A DNA stretch of 50,521 nucleotides, taken from assembly GCA_041441915.1 (NCBI GenBank), contig JASDRS010000024.1:1-50521 (forward strand), in the 5' to 3' direction. The stretch's first letter is position 1. Every line of letters starts with the position of its first letter. Position numbers and translations under genes: made by a program. Shown here piece after piece: positions 1 to 7,289 of the stretch. The stretch is from UBA10365 sp041441915. GTDB taxonomy: Bacteria > Pseudomonadota > Alphaproteobacteria > Rhodobacterales > Rhodobacteraceae. The notes under the pieces were generated by a model. It was not told the DNA's origin, ran no database searches, and was given only the letters and a program-made list of their open reading frames with translations.

Positions 1-173
1 GAGAGAGGGCGATGCTAAGATTTCGACGAGCGAAAACCTTGCAGAAATTCGTCTCGATCCACGCTTCAATCCAGAACCATTTCAACCAGGAACGCCATCT
101 TTATTCACGTACCAATTTCAAGCTAAACCGTGCCGCTGCTCTCGCTGAGTGGCGACAATTAATGAGCGCATAG
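1..173 (+). mobile_element. 3' end of an IS6-family transposase (truncated by the window edge)
   Basis: An open frame enters from the left edge at position 3 and stops with TAG at 171-173. It encodes about 56 residues, including MLRFRRAKTLQKFVSIHA, then QNHFNQERHLYSRTNFK, and ends AAALAEWRQLMSA. This matches my memory of the C-terminus of IS6/IS26-type DDE transposases of alphaproteobacteria, whose tails read like HFNxERHL...AALAEW. Only the tail is visible, so whether the element is intact cannot be judged. No inverted repeat could be proven. A GTTTGACAGCTCC stretch near 213-225 sits where a right end would be expected, just before the stop of the next gene at 237. An IS next to lipid A modification genes fits an acquired or rearranged segment. 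Confidence 0.75.
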
Positions 174-236
174 ATTTAGGCTGCACTAGCAATCTGATGC
201 GTGTTCTCATTAGTTTGACAGCTCCTAAAAAACATT

Positions 237-1868
237 TTAATGGCCTGCAAAGATATCTCTTGAAGCGTCGTAAGGGCCATCATTTATTCCGAAAACCCCC
301 AAAACAGTGTGAAAGATGGCGTCTTGCGCCGGAATAGAATAATTTGGAGATACATTTTGAGTAGATTTAATTCGATTGGAATACAAATCATTCATCCATA
401 GTAGGAAAGGGACCATTAACTGTTCTTTTGGAGCGACGCTTTTCGGCGCACCATGGAGATATAAGTTATATTCGCCCAAAGATTCTCCATGATCGGAGGT
501 GTATAAGATCAATACCTCTGCATTTTTTTGTTTGGAGGCTATCTCTGCAATGGTTGCAAGCAGGTGATCTGTATAGAGCAAAGAATTATCATAAGCGTTT
601 TTTAAGGTTTCATCATCACATTTTTTCAGTCTTACATCGTTACAAACAGGAGTAAAAACCTCAAATTCTTTTCGATACTTTTGATTGTACCGAGGGCCGT
701 GACTTCCGGACAGGTGAAAGGTTATGAACGTCCTTATACTATCCTCATTTGTGATTAGATCTTCAAAACCTGCCAAAAGAATTTCGTCTAATTCAGTTTC
801 GATGCACCCTGGAGCTACACAGAGTTCGTATAAGTCAGAAGCAGATTGAAACAAATTTACTTTCACGTTAGGTAGTCCAGTATTATTCCTTCGAACGATT
901 GTTTTTATACCCATCCTAGATAGGTAACTTAATAAGTTTTCAGTTTTTTCAAAATCAAGGGCATCCCGTCCATTCACAGATAGGATACATTCTAGACTGG
1001 CTCTGGTGTAAGTGGCGCAAGTTTCGCTTGAATCAAGCGGAACAAAACCAGCTTTGCGAGTATAGATATTTGTATCTTTCTGATATCCGTACCATGAAAA
1101 ATTCATAGCGCGGGCGGACTCTCCAATTACTAATATCACTATCTGACGTGTATTAATGTTTGCCTTATCTAATTTTTTAAATGTCCCGGTTGGCAGTTTT
1201 GCTACAATCCGTCCACTTTCAATTCTTTTGTCATTGTACCTTAATGTATTGACTAAATATGACCATGGCAGGACGCGGCTTCCAAACGCGCTCGCATTTG
1301 CATCAAACCATAGCCAAGTTGATGATAGCAAAAAAGTAACAGCTAATAATTGAACACAAAGGGCACCTGATATGAGTATTCGCTTGAAAATATTGGGCAG
1401 GCGAAATTTAAAACTCATAAAAAATAGCGCAGGAAAAATCCCTAAAAAGAAAATAAATAGCATGAGTTTTAAGTCGAAAAATTGGGAGGTTTCACTAGGA
1501 TTAGTATTTAAAATATTCTCTATCATCGACCGGTCTATTTCTATATTATATTCAATCATAAAATATAGAGCGGCCGAATTAGTAATGAGTAATAGAGTGG
1601 AAACTATTTTTAGGATAAAAGTTCCAAAAAGGGATAAAATACTTAAAAGAAAGAGGATTAAGCAAATTTGTATTACCAATACTGCTAAAATGTTTATCCA
1701 GTTATTTCCTGAAGTAAAATTTAAAGTATCAAATACCACGCTAAAAAGAGGCCACTGATAAGCTAACAGAGTGAAGGAAGTGTAAATTAAAAGAAAACTT
1801 AAATAACCAGACTGCTTTTGAGCAAATTTTTTACTTCGCCACTTGTCCATTTTGCGAGCGCCTATCAA
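237..1868 (-). CDS. eptA: Lipid A phosphoethanolamine transferase, EptA-like
   Basis: This 543-residue inner-membrane enzyme should move phosphoethanolamine from phosphatidylethanolamine to lipid A phosphate on the periplasmic side. About five hydrophobic segments fill residues 22-185, followed by a sulfatase-type periplasmic domain. Metal and catalytic residues recognisable by family comparison are Glu250 (VIGESAR), the likely nucleophile Thr286 (ETCATYT), His386 and His390 (HLSGSHGP), Asp459-His460 (YTSDHGE) and His472. Cys284, 294, 350, 355, 409 and 417 probably form the usual disulfides. Length is normal for EptA. The start could be Met1 or Met7 (1850). It lies downstream of the PAP2 gene on the same strand and is markedly more AT-rich than gyrB. 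That, and the IS6 remnant beyond its stop, suggest transfer. The exact acceptor sugar or phosphate is not determinable. Confidence 0.88.
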   Translation of the reverse strand: MIGARKMDKWRSKKFAQKQSGYLSFLLIYTSFTLLAYQWPLFSVVFDTLNFTSGNNWINILAVLVIQICLILFLLSILSLFGTFILKIVSTLLLITNSAALYFMIEYNIEIDRSMIENILNTNPSETSQFFDLKLMLFIFFLGIFPALFFMSFKFRLPNIFKRILISGALCVQLLAVTFLLSSTWLWFDANASAFGSRVLPWSYLVNTLRYNDKRIESGRIVAKLPTGTFKKLDKANINTRQIVILVIGESARAMNFSWYGYQKDTNIYTRKAGFVPLDSSETCATYTRASLECILSVNGRDALDFEKTENLLSYLSRMGIKTIVRRNNTGLPNVKVNLFQSASDLYELCVAPGCIETELDEILLAGFEDLITNEDSIRTFITFHLSGSHGPRYNQKYRKEFEVFTPVCNDVRLKKCDDETLKNAYDNSLLYTDHLLATIAEIASKQKNAEVLILYTSDHGESLGEYNLYLHGAPKSVAPKEQLMVPFLLWMNDLYSNRIKSTQNVSPNYSIPAQDAIFHTVLGVFGINDGPYDASRDIFAGH

Positions 1869-1993
1869 AAACTGTGAGGTCCAAATTGTTTTGTAGAAAA
1901 CATCAGATAATAGCGTTTAGCTTACTATCTGTCGATAGTCGTAATAATATAGGTGAAAGTTAATAAAGTCATAAGCCATTAATTAACTATTAT

Positions 1994-2629
1994 TTATTTT
2001 TTTATTTTTTCTTTAAAAACAGTGAATGGCACTAAAAATATTTTTTTGACCGCTCTATAAATACTGTATTTTCCCATACCGCCCCACGTAAAAAGTGCGC
2101 AGCCTATCCCCCAAAGGGCGCCAAATAGAACTTGCCAAATATTGTGCTTTTGAGCTTCTATACGCGATGCGCCCGTAAATCCTGCAGCAAGTATGACAAT
2201 TGTTTTCATTGCCCAATGTTTTGAAACGCACTCTTTAAGTATTGCTGCTGCACCGAAACTCGCAGTTGCCGTGTGCCCAGAGGGAAATCCTTTTAGTCCA
2301 GAATTAGGGCGTATATTTATTTCATTATTACCGAGAAGTGTTTTGGAAATATGCACTCCTGAGAACATAATGATGTACCGCCCTATGAACTCTTTATGCG
2401 ACCCGACAAGCGCCTCACATCCTAAGGCGGCTAGAGGAAGTGCAATTTGTAAATTATCGCCATACTTTTCGACTTTGTGGGGAGTAAAAATTATAATGCA
2501 CGCTAATACAGCCAAAATAACCAGAGATCTTCTTGTTATATTGAATTTATTTAATATCTGCGATGGTATGAATATTCTATATTTTAGTTTCAATCTTTGT
2601 ACCCTATCACGCGTCCAAATGCTCCACAC
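1994..2629 (-). CDS. PAP2-family membrane phosphatase, possibly a lipid A phosphatase
   Basis: This 211-residue membrane protein has a type 2 phosphatidic-acid phosphatase signature. Lys96 and Arg107-Pro108 form motif 1, although the Lys-Arg spacing is longer than the usual K-x6-RP. PSGH at 116-119 is motif 2. SRIEAQKH at 155-162 is motif 3, with the catalytic His162. The residue four after that His is Gln166, where the family normally has Asp, which is an unusual substitution. Next to an EptA-like gene, an LpxE-type role is plausible: removing a lipid A phosphate or making room for phosphoethanolamine. Undecaprenyl-pyrophosphate phosphatase is an alternative. The ATG at 2629 overlaps the gyrB stop by 23 bases, and no later ATG precedes motif 1. 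A TTG start a few codons in is possible. Confidence 0.75.
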   Translation of the reverse strand: MWSIWTRDRVQRLKLKYRIFIPSQILNKFNITRRSLVILAVLACIIIFTPHKVEKYGDNLQIALPLAALGCEALVGSHKEFIGRYIIMFSGVHISKTLLGNNEINIRPNSGLKGFPSGHTATASFGAAAILKECVSKHWAMKTIVILAAGFTGASRIEAQKHNIWQVLFGALWGIGCALFTWGGMGKYSIYRAVKKIFLVPFTVFKEKIKK

Positions 2630-5057
2630 TCAAAGCGTTTTGCTGAATGAATTCACGTCGAGGTTCGACTACATCACCCATCAGTTTGGTAAAGATATCG
2701 TCAGCCTCAGCCAGATCATTGGCGGTGACTTGCAAAAGCGTGCGCGCTTCAGGGTCTAGGGTGGTTTCCCAAAGCTGTTCTGGGTTCATCTCGCCCAAGC
2801 CCTTATATCTCTGTAATGAAAGTCCTTTTTCGCCCTCAGCTAAAATGGCCCGCAACAGGTCCATCGGGCCATAGATTAGCTGATCGCGGTCTTTTCGTGC
2901 CAATTGCGCGGGGGTAGCATAAATGTCGCGAGTGGGCATAGAAATGGCGGCCAAGCGCCTCGCCTCGCCCGAACGCAGTACTGCGCCGTCAAGCGTGCGC
3001 AGCTCCTCTACGCCACGAAGCACGCGTGACAGGCGGATGCCTCGCTCTTGGGTGATGCGACCTGTCCAACCCTGCTCATATTCATTGGCCACAGCGTTCA
3101 GTCGAACGGCCACGCGGTCGGCCACGCTTTGCAGGTCGGCGGCTTGGCTTTCCGAGTCAAAGGCGCCAGCAAGGGCGGCTTGTTCTAAAATATGGCGCGG
3201 ATAGTGGGTTGGGAATGCGTCAAGAATGCGGCGGAACTGTCTGGCGCCTTCGAGCACTCGATTCAGGTCAGAACCTGCAATTTCCTCACCGGTTCCAAGC
3301 CGCAAAACAGCGCCCTCGACACCCATTTGCACCAGATAATCTTCAAGTGCTGGATGGTCCTTTAGGTAAACTTCGGATTTTCCGCGGGCAACCTTGTAAA
3401 GTGGTGGCTGGGCTATATAAAGAAAGCCACCTTCGATAACTTGCGGCATTTGTCTGAAGAAAAAAGTCAAAAGCAGCGTGCGAATATGTGCGCCGTCAAC
3501 GTCGGCGTCGGTCATGATCACGATTTTATGGTAGCGCAGTTTTTTGATGTTAAATTCATCGCGGCCAATACCCGTGCCCAAAGCGGTAATCAGAGTGCCG
3601 ATTTCCTGGCTGCCAAGCATGCGGTCAAAACGAGCACGCTCAACATTCAAAATCTTACCTTTAAGAGGCAAAACGGCTTGATTGGCCCGCGAACGCCCCT
3701 GTTTGGCTGAACCACCAGCCGAGTCACCTTCGACCAGAAAAATTTCGGACTTTGACGGATCGCGTTCTTGGCAGTCGGCCAATTTTCCGGGCAGTGACGC
3801 CACATCAAGCGCGGTCTTGCGCCTCGTAAGTTCCCGCGCCTTGCGCGCCGCTTCCCGCGCCATCGCTGCTTCAACTATTTTAGATACGATTATCCTGGCA
3901 TTTGCGGGGTTTTCTTCGAACCATTCCGTCAGCTTTTCATTCACCAGACTTTCAACGGCCTGTCGAACTTCTGACGACACAAGCTTGTCTTTGGTTTGGC
4001 TTGAAAACTTTGGATCCGGCACTTTAACCGATAAAACGCAAGTCAATCCCTCGCGGGCGTCATCACCAGTAAAGTCAATTTTCTCTTTTTTTGCAATACC
4101 TGTTGATTGCGCATAGGCGTTGATTGTGCGGGTCAGAGCACCACGAAAGCCTGCCAAATGGGTGCCTCCGTCGCGCTGGGGTATGTTGTTGGTAAAGGGC
4201 AGCACATTTTCATGATAGCTGTCGTTCCACCACATAGCCACTTCAACGGTCATGTCGCCACGATCACCAATCATATAGATTGGTTCCGCCATGATCGATG
4301 ATTTCGAGCGGTCAAGATATTTCACATATTCGCGCACGCCACCTTCATAGAGAAGCTCGACGCTGATCTCTTCGACTGGGCGCTCGTCGACGATTATAAT
4401 GCGGACGCCAGAATTCAAAAAGGCTAGCTCGCGCAGACGGTTTTCAAGCGTCTTGAAGCTATACTCCAGATCTGAAAATATCCCTTCGGGAATATTGCTT
4501 TTAGCTGATGCCAAAAAACGCACTTCAGTTCCACGCTCGCCAGGAGCAGGGCCCACTTCGGTCACATGCACAGTGCAGTCACCATGTTCGAATTTAGCGT
4601 AATATTCTTTATCATTGCGCCAGACCCGCAGTTCGAGCCACTCTGATAGAGCATTCACGACCGACACTCCTACACCATGCAAACCGCCTGACACTTTATA
4701 GGCATTGCCGTCTTTGTCGGTATTGTTGAACTTACCACCCGCGTGCAGTTGGGTCATGATCACTTCTGCGGCTGAAATACCCTCTTCTTGATGCTTGTCA
4801 ACGGGAATCCCGCGGCCATTATCGCGGACAGAAATCGAATTATCTGCATGGATTTTTACGGTCACAGCGGTAGCATGACCAGCCAGTGCTTCATCAATTC
4901 CATTGTCGACAACTTCGTACACCATATGGTGCAAACCCGATCCATCATCGGTGTCGCCTATATACATGCCAGGGCGCTTACGAACGGCCTCTAAGCCCTT
5001 AAGAACTTTAATAGAATCAGCGCCGTAAGCGTGTTGTTTTTGCGTGTCGTCAGTCAT
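2607..5057 (-). CDS. gyrB: DNA gyrase subunit B
   Basis: This is the ATPase and TOPRIM subunit of gyrase, about 816 residues, which with GyrA introduces negative supercoils. The N-terminal GHKL ATPase has VYEVVDNGIDEA (Asn Mg ligand), DNGRGIP and GGLHGVGVSVVNAL. The TOPRIM domain has VEGDSAGGSAKQGR and MTDADVDGAHIRTLL. The C-terminal gyrB signature is QRYKGLGEMNPEQLW. I chose ATG 5057 (MTDDTQKQ), with GAAGGG about ten bases upstream. The frame also runs back to a TTG at 5075, which gives six implausible extra residues. It is followed at once by the PAP2 gene, which could be read through from the gyrB transcript. A short inverted repeat (TGTTGC at 5078-5083 with GCAACA at 5096-5101) lies just upstream. 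Confidence 0.97.
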   Translation of the reverse strand: MTDDTQKQHAYGADSIKVLKGLEAVRKRPGMYIGDTDDGSGLHHMVYEVVDNGIDEALAGHATAVTVKIHADNSISVRDNGRGIPVDKHQEEGISAAEVIMTQLHAGGKFNNTDKDGNAYKVSGGLHGVGVSVVNALSEWLELRVWRNDKEYYAKFEHGDCTVHVTEVGPAPGERGTEVRFLASAKSNIPEGIFSDLEYSFKTLENRLRELAFLNSGVRIIIVDERPVEEISVELLYEGGVREYVKYLDRSKSSIMAEPIYMIGDRGDMTVEVAMWWNDSYHENVLPFTNNIPQRDGGTHLAGFRGALTRTINAYAQSTGIAKKEKIDFTGDDAREGLTCVLSVKVPDPKFSSQTKDKLVSSEVRQAVESLVNEKLTEWFEENPANARIIVSKIVEAAMAREAARKARELTRRKTALDVASLPGKLADCQERDPSKSEIFLVEGDSAGGSAKQGRSRANQAVLPLKGKILNVERARFDRMLGSQEIGTLITALGTGIGRDEFNIKKLRYHKIVIMTDADVDGAHIRTLLLTFFFRQMPQVIEGGFLYIAQPPLYKVARGKSEVYLKDHPALEDYLVQMGVEGAVLRLGTGEEIAGSDLNRVLEGARQFRRILDAFPTHYPRHILEQAALAGAFDSESQAADLQSVADRVAVRLNAVANEYEQGWTGRITQERGIRLSRVLRGVEELRTLDGAVLRSGEARRLAAISMPTRDIYATPAQLARKDRDQLIYGPMDLLRAILAEGEKGLSLQRYKGLGEMNPEQLWETTLDPEARTLLQVTANDLAEADDIFTKLMGDVVEPRREFIQQNALSVEHLDA

Positions 5058-5136
5058 ACGATTGTAACCCTTCAAGGTGTTGCTTATCTATAGATGCAAC
5101 AACACAGAATGTCACCCCCAACACTATATTTAGCGG

Positions 5137-5757
5137 TTATTTAAGTGAAATAGCCACTGCGACCGCAACAAGCAGTCCCCCAGCGATTTTGTTCACCCAT
5201 TTGATCGCACAGGGAGAGGTCAGCATATCGTGCACCCACCCGATAAAGGTCGACAAAAATAAATTCCCGATTAGCGGAATGGCCATAGACACCAAAACAA
5301 TCACCGCAATGTCGCGATTTTCTACATGGGTTAAGTCGAAAAACCCTGGCAGAACGCCCAGGTAGAATAAAATGGCCTTAGGATTGCCTATCATGGCAAC
5401 AGCGCCCGTTAAAAAGCCCGCCCAAATGCCCGGTTTGGTCAGGCGCGTGTCTGCAATAATTACACTGCTGGACTTGTTCATCAGAAAATACCCCATCACT
5501 AAGAAAATGCCTACTGCAATCCAGCGCAATACACTTAAAAAGTTGCCATAGAAGGATAAAATCGAAGTTAGCCCAAAAACTGCACAAAGAGGCCAAAGCA
5601 GATCGCCCAACGCCACGCCTATAGCCAAAGGCCAGGCTGCCCGAAAGCCGCCCGACAGCGCGCGCGCGGCCAGCGCCACCAAAACTGGGCCGGGAGTGAT
5701 GAACAAAAGCACCAAAGCCCCGCAATACATCAATAGGTCGTGCGGGCTAATAGTCAT
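5137..5757 (-). CDS. LysE/RhtB-family amino-acid exporter
   Basis: This 206-residue inner-membrane protein has about six hydrophobic segments. The family hallmark near the N-terminus, LLFITPGPVLVALAARAL, matches the LysE/RhtB consensus PGP followed by a small-residue helix. GNPKAILFYLGVLPGFFD in the middle is also typical. Members export amino acids such as homoserine, threonine, lysine or leucine, and the substrate cannot be read from the sequence. It starts at ATG 5757, six bases after the holA stop, so it is probably the last gene of the leuS-lptE-holA transcript. Length is normal. Confidence 0.85.
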   Translation of the reverse strand: MTISPHDLLMYCGALVLLFITPGPVLVALAARALSGGFRAAWPLAIGVALGDLLWPLCAVFGLTSILSFYGNFLSVLRWIAVGIFLVMGYFLMNKSSSVIIADTRLTKPGIWAGFLTGAVAMIGNPKAILFYLGVLPGFFDLTHVENRDIAVIVLVSMAIPLIGNLFLSTFIGWVHDMLTSPCAIKWVNKIAGGLLVAVAVAISLK

Positions 5758-5763
5758 GTGGAT

Positions 5764-6783
5764 TTATCCGCCCTTTGACATGGCGAGTCGCAACAAGGCG
5801 CGTTCGATCACCGCCATTGAGGGCGCACGGCTAGTTGAGCGAAGCGTTAGGTCAGTTTCCACCAGTAGCGACAACGCGCGCTCTAGCGCGCCTAAACCCC
5901 AGCTTTGCGCCTGGCGCAGCATGATGTCTCGCCTTGGCCCATGGACCCCACGCGCCTTTTGAATGCCCGCCATTGGCCCACTTGGGTCGGAGGCGACCCG
6001 ATGCAGCGTACGAAAGTGGCGCAGCGCCCCAATGCACAGCGTTACCGCATTCACACCCTGACCTTCTAGGCGGCGCATCAGCAAGCCCACCTCGGAGGCT
6101 TTGCGGTTCGCGGCGGTATTAACAACTTCGTCGACCGCGGCCTCGAAAGTGGTGGGAGCGAGGGCTGCGATTTCATGGGTAGAAAGTGGGCTGTCATCAC
6201 CCCATTTATAAAGAGAAATTTTTTCCAAAAATTGCCGAAAATCACCTGGATCCAGCAATTTTGCAAAAGATTCCACGTCACATAGGCTCTGTTCTGGCAG
6301 ATTGCGAAGGCCTACGGCGGCCAATTGCAAGCCAACCTCTTTTTTGCTGGGCGGCGTGTCGTAAAAGCCGATGGAGATCGCATCTTGGCGCGCTTCAAAA
6401 GCTTTGCGCAAGATTGATTTGGCGGTCAAGTTACTGGCAGTGACCACAATTTGTGCATCGCCCGCTTGCCACTCCATAAGTGCCGCTTCCAGCACCTTTG
6501 CAGCGGCGTCGGTGGCATCTTCGATGAATAAAACGCGGTGGCCTGCAAAAAAGCCGCCCGCCCGCATGGCATCCATCACAATGGCGGGATATCTGCGCAG
6601 ATCGGCACCCGAAACGCGCGTCAGGCGCATTTCAGAATTTCCATTAGGGCCAATGAGGGCCATGATCAAATCTTGGCGGTTTAAAGCCACACGCATGGCA
6701 TCAGCACCAAACAACAAAATGCCCGCATGGGAAGTGTTGGGTTCTTTGATGTAGTGGCTGGCTTCCAAGGCACCCAGCTTCAT
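5764..6783 (-). CDS. holA: DNA polymerase III delta subunit
   Basis: This 339-residue protein is the clamp-loader delta subunit, which opens the beta sliding clamp. The N-terminal part, with LLFGADAMRVALNRQ followed by RLTRVSGADLRR, resembles HolA of Rhodobacteraceae (normally Y/F-G-x-D near the start). SLYKWGDDSPLSTHEIAAL and the later LRHFRTLHRVA region match the helical middle and C-terminal domains. The ATG at 6783 overlaps the lptE stop by four bases (ATGA), indicating translational coupling. The leuS-lptE-holA order is conserved in many proteobacteria, which strengthens the call. Nothing is missing. Confidence 0.92.
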   Translation of the reverse strand: MKLGALEASHYIKEPNTSHAGILLFGADAMRVALNRQDLIMALIGPNGNSEMRLTRVSGADLRRYPAIVMDAMRAGGFFAGHRVLFIEDATDAAAKVLEAALMEWQAGDAQIVVTASNLTAKSILRKAFEARQDAISIGFYDTPPSKKEVGLQLAAVGLRNLPEQSLCDVESFAKLLDPGDFRQFLEKISLYKWGDDSPLSTHEIAALAPTTFEAAVDEVVNTAANRKASEVGLLMRRLEGQGVNAVTLCIGALRHFRTLHRVASDPSGPMAGIQKARGVHGPRRDIMLRQAQSWGLGALERALSLLVETDLTLRSTSRAPSMAVIERALLRLAMSKGG

Positions 6784-7289
6784 GATTTTACCTTTTCGTC
6801 CAGCAGACCATGCGCTGAGGCCACAAGCTCTAACATGACCTGATCGGCTAAGTTGCGCATCAAACGAATATAGGCATTTTTCTTCGCAGCCAATTCTGCA
6901 ACTGTCGTTCCAGTAGAGGAGTAAGAGCTGAAATTACTAACCTTTCCAGAGGCTATTTTTTCTTTGGTGGCAATATCGATCAAGGTCCATTTGACACTTC
7001 CCAGTATATTAAAGCGGGTCAGCACGTTATCTTGGCTGATGCCCACACTGGAAACTGAAGTGGTCAGCTTGAAGTCTAGTCGATAACGGGCCAGAGTTGG
7101 GATGCCCAAGCGGCTTGACAGGCGCTGAAAAAAGTCAAAGCCGTTTTTATCAGTGGGGTCTGCAACCTCAACTTTGCCTGCAAATTCCTGAGCAGGGCCG
7201 TCGGGGCCATAAGCTGGTTTAAACATGCAGGCGCCTAGAGGAAAAACCACCACAGAAACCAAGATTTTTCGTCGGCTAAACAACGACAT
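6780..7289 (-). CDS. lptE: LPS-assembly lipoprotein LptE
   Basis: This 169-residue lipoprotein is the outer-membrane partner of LptD and helps insert LPS into the outer leaflet. A basic N-terminus (FSRRK), a hydrophobic stretch and the lipobox LGAC (Cys21) form a lipoprotein signal. The mature part begins FKPAYGP, the usual LptE opening (F-x-P-x-Y/G). The start overlaps the end of leuS by 14 bases and the stop overlaps holA by four, so it sits inside a tightly coupled operon. Sequence conservation in this family is low, so the call rests on the lipobox, the opening motif, the size and the leuS-holA context. Confidence 0.88.
   Translation of the reverse strand: MSLFSRRKILVSVVVFPLGACMFKPAYGPDGPAQEFAGKVEVADPTDKNGFDFFQRLSSRLGIPTLARYRLDFKLTTSVSSVGISQDNVLTRFNILGSVKWTLIDIATKEKIASGKVSNFSSYSSTGTTVAELAAKKNAYIRLMRNLADQVMLELVASAHGLLDEKVKS

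Noticed and set aside
213..225. GTTTGACAGCTCC as the right terminal inverted repeat of the IS6 element
   Set aside because: Position is suitable but the left end is outside the window, so it cannot be verified.
1372..1758. Plus-strand open frame of 128 codons
   Set aside because: It lies wholly antisense to the EptA-like gene, is lysine/isoleucine-rich from AT-rich sequence and has no ribosome site or family likeness.
2193..2759. Plus-strand open frame of 188 codons
   Set aside because: Antisense across the PAP2 gene and the gyrB end, both of which have clear motifs.
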